64,000 nt of DNA from CAIWHR01 sp963779805. GTDB lineage: Bacteria; Pseudomonadota; Gammaproteobacteria; Burkholderiales; Casimicrobiaceae. A program made the position numbers and the translations under genes. Location of the stretch: the NCBI GenBank assembly GCA_963779805.1, contig CAVZZN010000002.1, positions 248,001 through 312,000 on the forward strand, read 5' to 3'. Under the pieces are notes generated by a model. The model saw nothing but the letters and a program-made list of their open reading frames with translations, was not told the origin of the DNA and did no database searches. Of this stretch, positions 1 to 7,551 are shown piece after piece (position 1 is the first letter of the stretch; the number at the start of each line of letters is the position of its first letter).

Positions 1-605
1 TGCGCGCCATACCCCGCGAGCGCCGCCTCGCGCACGGGATCCGCCCCGGCGATGACGGCACCGAGCTGGGCCGCGGCTTCGAACAGCTTGGCCGTCTTGC
101 GCTCGATGACCTCGAAATACGCGGCTTCCGTGAGGTCCGGGTTGCCCGAGTTCATGAGCTGCAGGACCTCGCCCGCGGCGATCGTGTTGGTGGTGTTCGA
201 CAGGATGTCGAGCACACGCATCGACCCGACGGCGACCATGAGCTGGAACGCGCGGGAGTACAGGAAGTCGCCGACGAGCACGCTCGCGGCGTTGCCGTAG
301 GTCGCGTTGGCCGTGGCGTGGCCGCGGCGCAGATCGGATTCGTCGACGACGTCGTCGTGCAGCAGCGTGGCCGTATGGATCATCTCCACCACTGCGGCGA
401 GGTCGTAGTGGTGGTGGCCGGCATAGCCGCACGCGTTGGCGGCCATGAGGAGCAGCGCGGGGCGCAGGCGCTTCCCGCCGCCGCCGATGATGTATTCCGC
501 CACCTGCCGGATCAGCACCACGTCGGACCCGAGGTTGGACCGCAGCACGCGGTCGACCTCCGCCATCTCCTCGGCAACGGCTTGCATGACGAACTGGGTC
601 GGCAC
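1..605 (-). CDS. ispB: Octaprenyl diphosphate synthase (3' end outside window)
   Basis: This is a trans-polyprenyl synthase that elongates farnesyl diphosphate with isopentenyl diphosphate to make the ubiquinone side chain. The reading frame contains GGGGKRLRPALLL, the first aspartate-rich motif in TATLLHDDVVDESDLRRG, and NAASVLVGDFLYSRAF, all typical of IspB. It runs off the left edge, so the second aspartate-rich motif is not seen. The start is uncertain: GTG at 605 gives VPTQFVMQAVAEEM and ATG at 587 gives MQAVAEEM. I chose the longer form because family members usually have a few residues before the conserved AVAxxM. It diverges from rplU, the usual betaproteobacterial arrangement. Confidence 0.93.
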   Translation of the reverse strand, partial: MPTQFVMQAVAEEMAEVDRVLRSNLGSDVVLIRQVAEYIIGGGGKRLRPALLLMAANACGYAGHHHYDLAAVVEMIHTATLLHDDVVDESDLRRGHATANATYGNAASVLVGDFLYSRAFQLMVAVGSMRVLDILSNTTNTIAAGEVLQLMNSGNPDLTEAAYFEVIERKTAKLFEAAAQLGAVIAGADPVREAALAGYGA

Positions 606-673
606 AGCGGGCGTGGGCGGTTTATTGGCGGCGTGGCGAGCGCGCCCGGGAGGCCTTGGGCGCGCGGCAGCGG

Positions 674-679
674 ATTGTA
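674..679 (-). promoter_or_regulatory. ispB -10 element
   Basis: TACAAT on the minus strand, in GGGTACAATCC, about 70 bases upstream of the ispB start. No good -35 hexamer is visible at 16-18 bases, so the assignment rests on the -10 and its position. Confidence 0.5.
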
Positions 680-759
680 CCCGATGGAGGCGCGATATCC
701 GCCACGAGGACCGCGGCCTTGCGCCGCGAAGTCGCCACGCTCGCATGGCGCCGGGCGCT

Positions 760-789
760 TTGACATCCCGAAGACGAAACCGCTATAAT
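760..789 (+). promoter_or_regulatory. rplU-rpmA promoter
   Basis: A perfect TTGACA (760-765) and perfect TATAAT (784-789) separated by 18 bases. It lies 123 bases upstream of rplU and is one of the strongest sigma-70 type promoters in the window, as expected for a ribosomal protein operon. Confidence 0.88.
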
Positions 790-912
790 TCAAAGCTTTC
801 CGCGAGGAGCAGTGCTGCGGGGCGGTCAGCCGCAGCGGATCTGCGGGCACCAGGAGCAGAGCCTTTCGCAGCGAAGCCTTCGCGGCCGCATCACTCAATC
901 GGAGCATCCACC

Positions 913-1224
913 ATGTACGCGGTCATAAAAACCGGAGGCAAGCAGTATCGCGTCGCCCCCGGCCAAAAACTCAAGGTAGAACAGATGCCGGCGGACGTGG
1001 GCGCAGAAATCATCCTCGACCAGGTGCTGATGGTCGGGGAAGGCGAGAGCGTCCGCCTCGGTCAACCCACCGTCGCCGGCGTGGCGGTCAAGGCAACGGT
1101 GGTCGCGCACGGCCGCGGCGAGAAGGTACGCATCTTCAAGATGCGCCGCCGCAAGCACTACCAGAAGCACCAGGGCCATCGCCAGAACTACACCGAGCTG
1201 CTGATCGACAGCATCAACGGCTAG
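913..1224 (+). CDS. rplU: 50S ribosomal protein L21
   Basis: L21 is a structural protein of the large ribosomal subunit that binds 23S rRNA. The 103-residue product has the expected length. It begins MYAVIKTGGKQYRV and ends in the basic segment KMRRRKHYQKHQGHRQ followed by YTELLIDSI, which is diagnostic. The ATG at 913 is the only start that gives the conserved N-terminus. rpmA follows after 35 bases, so the two are almost certainly cotranscribed from the TTGACA/TATAAT promoter upstream. Confidence 0.98.
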   Translation: MYAVIKTGGKQYRVAPGQKLKVEQMPADVGAEIILDQVLMVGEGESVRLGQPTVAGVAVKATVVAHGRGEKVRIFKMRRRKHYQKHQGHRQNYTELLIDSING

Positions 1225-1259
1225 AGCGATCACCCAGCGAACTCCCGGAGCATCTCACC

Positions 1260-1523
1260 ATGGCACACAAGAAGGCGGGCGGCAGCTCGCGTAACGGCCG
1301 CGATTCGCAATCGAAGCGGCTCGGCGTCAAGACCTACGGCGGCGAGGCCATCAACGCCGGCGGCATCATCGTGCGGCAGCGCGGCACGCAGATCCATCCT
1401 GGCGTGAACGTCGGCATGGGCAAGGACCACACCCTCTTCGCACTCGTGCCCGGCAAGGTCGCGTTCCAGACGAAGGGCAAGGCGAAGCGCAAGGTCGCGA
1501 GCGTCGTGCCCGTCGAGGCCTGA
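1260..1523 (+). CDS. rpmA: 50S ribosomal protein L27
   Basis: L27 sits at the peptidyl transferase centre, where its N-terminal tail contacts tRNA. The 87-residue protein starts MAHKKAGGSSRNGRDSQSKR, the hallmark of bacterial L27 without the cleavable N-terminal extension found in Firmicutes. It is the second gene of the rplU-rpmA operon and is followed 48 bases later by a strong intrinsic terminator. In many betaproteobacteria obgE follows here, but in this window the next gene is lptG on the opposite strand, so the usual rplU-rpmA-obg unit is shortened. Confidence 0.98.
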   Translation: MAHKKAGGSSRNGRDSQSKRLGVKTYGGEAINAGGIIVRQRGTQIHPGVNVGMGKDHTLFALVPGKVAFQTKGKAKRKVASVVPVEA

Positions 1524-1570
1524 CCGCAGCACCGCGACACCGCGATGCGGCTGCGGCCGCGTCGCTCACG

Positions 1571-1599
1571 AAATCCCGGCCCGATGGCCGGGATTTTTT
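1571..1599 (+). terminator. Intrinsic terminator of rplU-rpmA
   Basis: An 11-base-pair perfect stem (AAATCCCGGCC at 1571-1581 with GGCCGGGATTT at 1586-1596) has a CGAT loop and runs into a T tract. This is a textbook Rho-independent terminator, 48 bases after the rpmA stop. Confidence 0.92.
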
Positions 1600-1607
1600 C
1601 GCCCCCC

Positions 1608-1682
1608 GTACTCGAAGCGAGTGCTCCGAGTACGCGCAAGCGGCACAGCCATTCTGTTACTCGGAGTATTTACTCTGAGTAA
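1608..1682. repeat. TACTC-N-GAGTA palindromic repeats, copy 1
   Basis: Positions 1657-1682 form a 12-base inverted repeat with one mismatch around a central TT. Each arm is itself an odd palindrome of the form TACTC-N-GAGTA. A related hairpin, GTACTCG/CGAGTAC, lies at 1608-1633. The element fills the convergent gap between rpmA and lptG. A second copy sharing GGAGTATTTACTC and GAGTAA occurs upstream of valS (7473-7500). It could be a small dispersed repeat or a regulator-binding site. Confidence 0.7.
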
Positions 1683-1703
1683 GGGGGTTCGCGGCGGCTC
1701 GCG

Positions 1704-2786
1704 TCAGCGTCGCTCGAGCCACCACAGCATGGCCGACGCGAGCGCGACGAACACCAGCAGCGGGAACATCGCCGAGAAGAGCGGGGGCCAGTCGTTGAGC
1801 ACGCCGAGGTTGCTGAACATCCGGGACAGCAGGAAGAACGCGAGGCCGAGCATGGTGCCCGCGAAGATGCGGAAGCCCACCCCGCCCGAGCGCCGCTGGA
1901 TGTAGGCGAACGGCAACGCGAGGATCATCATCACGACCACCGCCACGGGGTAGAAGATCTTGTTCCAGAATGCGATCTCGAAGCGCGTCGTCTTCTGCGC
2001 GTTGCCCCCGAGGACGCGCATGTTGTCCCACAGCGTGTTGAGCTCGAGGCGCTCGGGCGCGACCTGATACACCGTGAGCAGCGAGGGCCGCAGGATCGTG
2101 TCCCAGGCGAGCGTGGGGACCTGCGTCACGCGCGTGCGGTCCGCCTCGATGGCGGTCGTGCGCACGTTGGTGAGCACCCAGCGTCCGTCGTCGCCGAACT
2201 TGCCGGTGTCGGCGATGCGCAGCGTGCGCAGGCGCATCTCGCGATCGAACTCGTAGATGCGCACGCCGACGAGCGTCATGTCCGCGAGCACGTTGCGGAT
2301 GTTGACCATCGTGTGGTCCTGCTTGAACCAGAAGCCCGAGCGGAACTGCTTCGCAAAGAACTTCGAGCTGTCGCCGCGCGTGGCGCTGCGCAACTGCTGC
2401 GCGAGCCGGTCGGCGGGCGGCGCGACGTACTCCCCGGCGAGCAGCGTCGCGAGGGCGAGCGGCAGGCCCACGCGCACGAGCGCCCACGTCACCTGCAGCA
2501 GCGACGCTCCGGATGCCCGCATCACCGTGTACTCGGAGTTGGCGACGAGCTGCGACATCGCGAACAGCGTGCCGATCAGCGCCGCCACCGGAAAGAGCTC
2601 GTACATGCGCGACGGCAGCTGGAGCGCCACGTACAGCGCCGCTGCGGCGATGGTGTAGTTGCCGCGCCCGACATCCCCGAGCTCGTGGATGAGGTCGAAG
2701 AATGCGAACAACGCGACCAGCGCGGCGAAGATGAGGAGCACGGCCGCGAGGACCTCGCGTCCGATGTAGCGCGTGAGGATCTTCAC
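1704..2786 (-). CDS. lptG: LPS export system permease LptG
   Basis: LptG is one of the two inner-membrane subunits of the LptB2FG ABC transporter, which extracts lipopolysaccharide and passes it to LptC and LptA. The 360-residue product has the family layout: N-terminal membrane segments (about residues 10-120), a periplasmic domain, and three C-terminal membrane segments (about 275-358) ending WWLERR. MYELFPVAALIGTLFA and VMRASGAS are conserved LptF/LptG signatures. The GTG start at 2786 overlaps the lptF stop in a GTGA arrangement, indicating translational coupling. The gene is convergent with rpmA. Confidence 0.95.
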   Translation of the reverse strand: MKILTRYIGREVLAAVLLIFAALVALFAFFDLIHELGDVGRGNYTIAAAALYVALQLPSRMYELFPVAALIGTLFAMSQLVANSEYTVMRASGASLLQVTWALVRVGLPLALATLLAGEYVAPPADRLAQQLRSATRGDSSKFFAKQFRSGFWFKQDHTMVNIRNVLADMTLVGVRIYEFDREMRLRTLRIADTGKFGDDGRWVLTNVRTTAIEADRTRVTQVPTLAWDTILRPSLLTVYQVAPERLELNTLWDNMRVLGGNAQKTTRFEIAFWNKIFYPVAVVVMMILALPFAYIQRRSGGVGFRIFAGTMLGLAFFLLSRMFSNLGVLNDWPPLFSAMFPLLVFVALASAMLWWLERR

Positions 2787-3884
2787 GCCTGCCTCCGCAT
2801 CCGCAGCAGCCCGCGCCGCCAGAGCAATGGAATCGCCTGGCGATGATTGAAGAGCACCAGCCCGACCAGCACCGCGATGACGTGCGGGACCAGGAGCCCG
2901 ATCCAGAAGTCGAGCTTGCCCTGCGCGATGAAGCTCTGCACGATGTTGAGGCAGTTGCTGTAGACCATGTACACCAGTGCGGCTGCGACGAGATTGAACG
3001 AGCGGCCCAGCCGCGGGTTCACGTAGGCAAGCGGTACCGCGAGCAGCGTGAGCACCAGCGCGGAGATCGGCACGGACAGCCGCCAGAACAGCTCCGCGCG
3101 CTCCGGGTCGCTGCGCGTCGCGACCAGGAGGGGCGTGGGGATCGCCTTGCTCGATGCCGGCAGGGTGCGCTGCTCCGCAGGCTCGATGCGCCGGCCGAGC
3201 GACTCGAACTCGACGATGCGGAAGTCGGCGGTGCCCGGCGTGCCTTCGTAGCGCCGCCCGTTCTCGAGCACGATGAAGCGATCGCCGTTGGGCATGTCCT
3301 TGAGCGACCCCGAGGCGGCGACGGTCGTGACGTCGCGGCCCTCGTCGATCGAGTGCAGGAACACGTTGGTGATGGTGCCCGTCAGCGGGTTCAGGGCGTC
3401 GATGAACACCACCAGGTTCGCGCGCGCGAACTCCTTGAACAGGCCGGGGGCGATGAGCACGAACTCGTCGCGGTTCTCGAGCTGGCGCTCGTATTCGAGC
3501 CGGCGCTGCTCGGCCCATGGCGACAGGAAAAGCGACAGCACGACGATGGCGACCATGAACGGCGCGGCAAAGATCACGATCGGCCGCAGCAACGCCACCG
3601 GGCTCTGGCCCGACGTGTACCAGACGATCATCTCGCTGTCGCGATGCCAGCGCGACAGGGTGAGCAGCACCGTGAGGAACAGCGTCACGGACAGCAGGAT
3701 GTTGAAGTAGAAGAGGGCGTTGAAGCCCGAGCAGCGCGACGATGCCTTCCGGCGCGACCGCGCCGCCCGCGGCGCGCGCGAGCAGCCGCAGGACGAGATT
3801 GGTGAACAGGATCGCCAGCAGGACGACGAACAGCCCGACGGCCGTCGCCGTGAGCTCCCGGATCAGGGAGCGACGAAAAATCAT
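2783..3884 (-). CDS. lptF: LPS export system permease LptF (frame break near 3727)
   Basis: LptF is the partner permease of LptG in lipopolysaccharide export. It starts MIFRRSLIRELTATAVGLF at 3884, the normal N-terminus. The frame changes at 3726-3728, where removing one base of a CCC run (GGG on the coding strand) restores GFNALFYFN and joins it to SVTLFLTVLLTLSRWHRDSEMIVWY. The corrected protein would be 366 residues, the usual length. The C-terminal half has the expected periplasmic domain and three membrane segments. I regard the break as a sequencing insertion rather than a real mutation, because both halves are fully conserved. It diverges from pepA. Confidence 0.92.
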
Positions 3885-3899
3885 GACGGCGGGAGAATT

Positions 3900-3929
3900 T
3901 TGACTTTTTTGGCCCTTTTTGCCGATAAT
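3900..3929 (+). promoter_or_regulatory. pepA promoter
   Basis: TTGACT (3900-3905) and GATAAT (3924-3929) are spaced by 18 bases and lie 55 bases upstream of the pepA ATG, in the divergent gap shared with lptF. Confidence 0.75.
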
Positions 3930-3983
3930 GCCGCCCTGTTGGCCTCAGGGCAAAGAAAGCAACGGCGGGGAGTGGCGAGGGCG

Positions 3984-5480
3984 ATGGAATTTACCATAAA
4001 AAGTGGCAGTCCCGAGAAGCAGCGCAGCGCCTGCGTGGTCGTCGGCGTTTTCGACAACCGCAAGCTCTCGCTGTCGGCGGAGCTGATCGACCGGGCTTCG
4101 AACGGTTACATCAGCGAAATCATCCGCCGCGGAGACATGGAGGGCAAGCTCGGCAGCACGCTGCTGCTGCACAACGTGCGCGGCACCCTCGCGGATCGCG
4201 TGCTCCTGGTCGGCCTCGGCAAGGAACGCGATTTCCGCGACAAGGAGTTCCGCGCCTCGATCCGCTCGGCCGTGAAGCTCCTCAACGAAACGGGCTCGTA
4301 CGAAGCCGTGCTGTACCTGACCGAGGAAAAGGTGAAGCGGCGCGAGGTCGCGTGGCGGGTCGAGCACGCCGTGGTGGTCGCGATGGAATCGGTGTACCGG
4401 TTCGAGCAGATGAAGAGCCAGCCCACCGAAGTGCGCCGGCCGCTGCGCAAGCTCACGCTGTCCGTGCCGCAGCGCTCCGACCTCGCGGCCGGTGAAGCGG
4501 CGGCGGCGCGCGGTCTCGCGATTTCGCACGGCATGGAGCTCACCCGCGACCTCGGCAACCTGCCGGGGAACATCTGCACGCCGGCGTACCTCGGCGAGCG
4601 TGCGACGCAGCTCGCGGAAACGTTCCCGGACCTGAAGGTCACCGTGCTGGAGCGGCCGCAGATGGAGGAGCTCGGCATGGGCTCGTTCCTGTCCGTCGCC
4701 AACGGCAGCGAGCAGCCGCCGCGCTTCATCGTCTTCGAGTACAACGGCGTCCAGAAGAAGACGAAGCCCGTGGTGCTCGTCGGCAAGGGCATCACTTTCG
4801 ACACCGGCGGCATCTCGCTCAAGCCCGGTGCCGACATGGACCAGATGAAGTTCGACATGTGCGGCGCGGCGAGCGTGTTCGGCACCATGCGCGCGCTGCT
4901 CGAGCTCAAGGCCAAGGTGAATGTCGTCGGGCTCGTCGCGGCCTGCGAGAACATGCCGTCCGGCAAGGCGACGAAGCCCGGCGACATCGTGAAGAGCATG
5001 TCGGGCCAGACCGTCGAGGTCCTCAACACCGACGCCGAAGGCCGCCTCATTCTCGCCGACGCGCTCACGTATGCGGAGCGCTACGAGCCCGAAGCGGTCG
5101 TCGACATCGCGACGCTCACGGGTGCCATGGTCATCGCGCTGGGGCACGTGTGCTGCGGCGTGTTCAGCAACAGCGACGCGCTCGCACGCGCACTCATCGC
5201 GGCCGGCGAGGACGCCTTCGACCGCGGCTGGCACATGCCGCTGTGGGAGGATTACCAGGAAGGCCTCAACAGCAATTTTGCCGACTTCGCGAACATCGCC
5301 GGTCGCGCGGGGGGAAGCATCACGGCGGCGTGCTTCCTTTCGCGCTTCGCCAAGAAGTACGATTGGGCGCACCTCGACATCGCGGGCGTCGCGTGGAAGG
5401 AGGGCAAGGAGAAGGGCGCCACCGGCCGTCCCGTTCCGCTGCTCACGACGTGGCTCCTGTCGCAGGCCGCCGCGGCCTGA
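3984..5480 (+). CDS. pepA: Leucyl aminopeptidase (cytosol aminopeptidase)
   Basis: PepA is a two-metal M17 aminopeptidase that removes N-terminal residues from peptides; in some bacteria it is also a DNA-binding regulator. The 498-residue product has the normal length. The C-terminal catalytic domain carries VGKGITFDTGGISLKPG (about residues 266-282) with the catalytic lysine and metal-binding aspartate, and the M17 signature NTDAEGRL (about 348-355). The ATG at 3984 gives MEFTIKSGSPEKQ, the normal family start. It leads the row pepA-holC-DUF2486-like-valS, a common betaproteobacterial order, and diverges from lptF. Confidence 0.97.
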   Translation: MEFTIKSGSPEKQRSACVVVGVFDNRKLSLSAELIDRASNGYISEIIRRGDMEGKLGSTLLLHNVRGTLADRVLLVGLGKERDFRDKEFRASIRSAVKLLNETGSYEAVLYLTEEKVKRREVAWRVEHAVVVAMESVYRFEQMKSQPTEVRRPLRKLTLSVPQRSDLAAGEAAAARGLAISHGMELTRDLGNLPGNICTPAYLGERATQLAETFPDLKVTVLERPQMEELGMGSFLSVANGSEQPPRFIVFEYNGVQKKTKPVVLVGKGITFDTGGISLKPGADMDQMKFDMCGAASVFGTMRALLELKAKVNVVGLVAACENMPSGKATKPGDIVKSMSGQTVEVLNTDAEGRLILADALTYAERYEPEAVVDIATLTGAMVIALGHVCCGVFSNSDALARALIAAGEDAFDRGWHMPLWEDYQEGLNSNFADFANIAGRAGGSITAACFLSRFAKKYDWAHLDIAGVAWKEGKEKGATGRPVPLLTTWLLSQAAAA

Positions 5481-5561
5481 TGGAACGACCCCCGCTCGCT
5501 GGCGTTCGCTGCCCGCCGAGGGGCTCGCCAGTGCCCCTGGGGCGGCCGAGCGGGCACTGAC

Positions 5562-5984
5562 GTGACCACGATCGATTTCTACACGCGCTGCGCCGATCCG
5601 CTGCGGATCGCGGTGCAGCTCACCGCGAAGGCGTGGGCTCAGCATGGACACGTGCGCGTGCTCACCGTGGACGAGGCGATGACGGCAGCGCTCGACGGGC
5701 TGCTGTGGAAGTGGCCGGCCACCGGCTTCATGCCGCATTGCCGCCTGGCGAGCCCGCTCGCGCCGGAAACGCCGATCCTCGTCGATCACGTCCCCGAGCA
5801 CGACGGCCCCGCGGGCGTGCTCGTGAATTTCCAGCCTTCGCCGCCGCCGTTCTTCTCGCGCTTCGAGCGTCTCGCCGAGATCGTCGCCGACGACGAGGCG
5901 TCGATCGCTGCAGGACGCGCCCGATGGAAGTTCTACAAGGAACGGGGCTACGAGCTGCGCCAGCACAATCTCGGTGAACGCTGA
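5562..5984 (+). CDS. holC: DNA polymerase III subunit chi
   Basis: Chi belongs to the clamp-loader complex and bridges it to single-stranded DNA-binding protein. The 140-residue product begins with a GTG codon, giving MTTIDFYTRCADPLRIAVQLTAKA. It contains the family features LLWKWPATGFMPHC and ETPILVDHVPEHDGPAGVLVNF. It ends KFYKERGYELRQHNLGER, typical of HolC. It follows pepA by 81 bases and precedes valS with one gene between. A short inverted repeat (CAGTGCCC/GGGCACTG, 5530-5559) lies just ahead of the start codon and could affect its translation. Confidence 0.93.
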   Translation: MTTIDFYTRCADPLRIAVQLTAKAWAQHGHVRVLTVDEAMTAALDGLLWKWPATGFMPHCRLASPLAPETPILVDHVPEHDGPAGVLVNFQPSPPPFFSRFERLAEIVADDEASIAAGRARWKFYKERGYELRQHNLGER

Positions 5985-6073
5985 AGGCGTGCGCCGTCGC
6001 GGAGCTGCATTGACCCGCATCGCGCCCACCCCACGCCCAGCGCATCTGCACGGGATGCCGGGATCCCGCTGAC

Positions 6074-7414
6074 GTGCCCACCGCACGGGAACTGCTGGAG
6101 CAGGTCGATGCGCTGATGCGCCGCAATCGCGGTGCGCCCTCGGCGGGCGAGGGGGCTGCCGGAAATGTCGTGCCGCCGGGGATCGCGAGCCCGCGCGGCG
6201 CGCCGCTCGATGCGCTGGTCGACCGCCACGGCACGCACAGCAGCCTCGAAGCGGATTTCGATCGCGATCTCGCGGCCGCGGCCCAATCCTCCGCAGCGCG
6301 GGAATGGGCCGAACCCGGCGCGCCGCCGGAGCACACGAAGGACACGAGCGCAGGCGCGCCCTCCGGCGCGACGGAGGCAGCGGCGGGCGAGCGCGACGTG
6401 GTGTTCGGACCGCCCGCGCACGCACCGATCGATCTCGATGCGGAGCTCGAGCGCGGCCTCCAGGCCCGCGACGAGGCGGTCGAGGCCGCGCTGGAGACGG
6501 GTCTCGATGCACGGCCCGAGGACGCGCCGCTCGAGGTGGCTCCGCCGCCGAAGCGGCCCGACGCCGCGCGCACGTCGGAGCCGGTCGAGCGTACCGAGGC
6601 TTTGGAACCGGCAGAACCTGCCGAGGCGGTTGCGCCCGAGCCGTCGGCCGAGCCGCACATCGCGGACGTCGCGAGCGGTGCCGCCTCCACCGCTGGCGCC
6701 CGGCACGCCGCTCGCGTACGACGACGTTCCCGAGCTGACCGAAGTCGCGGAGGACATCGCGCTGCCGGCGAACGACACCGCGAGCGAGGCCGCGCTCGCG
6801 CCGGAAGTGCAGGTTGCGCCGCTCGCCGCGCTCGACGACATCCCGGAGCTCACGGACGCGATCGAGGACGTGCCGACGATCGAAGCGCCGGGGGCGGTGG
6901 AGCGCGGAGAGGTTGCGGTCGCACCACAGCCGCTGACCGCGCCGACCGAACCGGTCGAGCACGCAATCTCAGCGGAACCCCCGCAGGTTGCAGCGGCCGC
7001 GCATCCGCAGCTTCCCGGAGCATCCGCGAGCTCCCGGAGCATCCGCATCTCGCCGAGCCGGAGGCGGCGGTCGAAGCGATGGCGAGCGCAAGCGCTGCCG
7101 ACGCATCCATGGGCTCTATCGAACCGCGTGCGCCGGCGCAACACGCGCTTGCGGATGCGGCCGCCGTGCAGGCCGAGGATGCCCGATGGCGCGAGCTCGC
7201 CGAGGACGTTCGCATGCAGGTCCTGCAGCGCATCGACATCTTCACCGATGTGGGCTTGCAGGCGAAGCTGCGGGAGCGCATGCAGCCGATCGTCGATCGC
7301 GCGAGCACCGAGCTCGTCGACACCATCAACCACCAGGTGGGAGAGCTGTTGCGCACGTACGTCGCCGAGGCGGTGGAGCGCGAGATCGAGCGCTGGCGTA
7401 ACGGCGAGCCGTAA
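6074..7414 (+). CDS. Conserved hypothetical protein, DUF2486-like (three frame breaks)
   Basis: No enzymatic function is recognisable. The N-terminal part (MPTARELLEQVDALMRRN) is followed by about 250 residues rich in Ala, Glu and Pro, probably disordered. It includes two similar short motifs, YDDVPELTEVAED and LDDIPELTDAIED. The C-terminal 80 residues are ordered and helical (VLQRIDIFTDVGLQAKLRER to EREIERWRNGEP). This layout resembles DUF2486 proteins seen between holC and valS in Burkholderiales. The frame shifts near 6685, 7014 and 7032. Removing one base at each point restores a continuous protein and reveals a tandem LPEHP repeat. The family assignment is from memory and moderate. Confidence 0.7.
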   Translation: MPTARELLEQVDALMRRNRGAPSAGEGAAGNVVPPGIASPRGAPLDALVDRHGTHSSLEADFDRDLAAAAQSSAAREWAEPGAPPEHTKDTSAGAPSGATEAAAGERDVVFGPPAHAPIDLDAELERGLQARDEAVEAALETGLDARPEDAPLEVAPPPKRPDAARTSEPVERTEALEPAEPAEAVAPEPSAEPHIADVASGAASTAGARHAARVRRRSRADRSRGGHRAAGERHRERGRARAGSAGCAARRARRHPGAHGRDRGRADDRSAGGGGARRGCGRTTAADRADRTGRARNLSGTPAGCSGRASAASRSIRELPEHPHLAEPEAAVEAMASASAADASMGSIEPRAPAQHALADAAAVQAEDARWRELAEDVRMQVLQRIDIFTDVGLQAKLRERMQPIVDRASTELVDTINHQVGELLRTYVAEAVEREIERWRNGEP

Positions 7415-7433
7415 CACCGCCGCGCGCGCGCCT

Positions 7434-7500
7434 TGCTCAGAGTAAACGTTGCCATGCCCGGTGCACGGGTGGTACGCTCAGGAGTATTTACTCCGAGTAA
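7434..7500. repeat. TACTC-N-GAGTA palindromic repeats, copy 2
   Basis: Positions 7473-7500 repeat the element at 1657-1682 (21 of 23 bases shared in the core GGAGTATTTACTC-N-GAGTAA-N-GGG). A partial unit, GCTCAGAGTAA, lies at 7435-7445. The right-hand palindrome ends 17 bases before the valS -10, so it covers the place of a -35 element, and no other -35 is visible. Confidence 0.7.
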
Positions 7501-7517
7501 CGGGTTTGGCGGGCCGC

Positions 7518-7523
7518 TATAAT
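7518..7523 (+). promoter_or_regulatory. valS -10 element
   Basis: A perfect TATAAT lies 29 bases upstream of the valS ATG. The -35 position is occupied by the TACTCCGAGTA palindrome rather than a TTGACA-like hexamer, which would fit either an activator-dependent promoter or a simple repeat insertion. Confidence 0.7.
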
Positions 7524-7551
7524 TCGATGTTTTGCATCCGCATCGGTCCCC

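Larger units (their letters stand above)
606..912. other. Divergent ispB/rplU regulatory region
   Basis: This 307-base stretch has no convincing gene. It holds a -10 element for ispB on the minus strand, a near-consensus promoter for rplU on the plus strand, and a 5' leader of roughly 115 bases before rplU. I see no riboswitch. A leader of this length could host feedback control of the ribosomal protein operon, but that is inference. Confidence 0.7.

Noticed and set aside
3945..6962. A 1005-residue minus-strand open frame across pepA, holC and the DUF2486-like gene
   Set aside because: It is antisense to well-conserved genes and its residues are dominated by Arg, Ala, Gly and Val without any domain. 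High GC content removes stop codons from the antisense frame.
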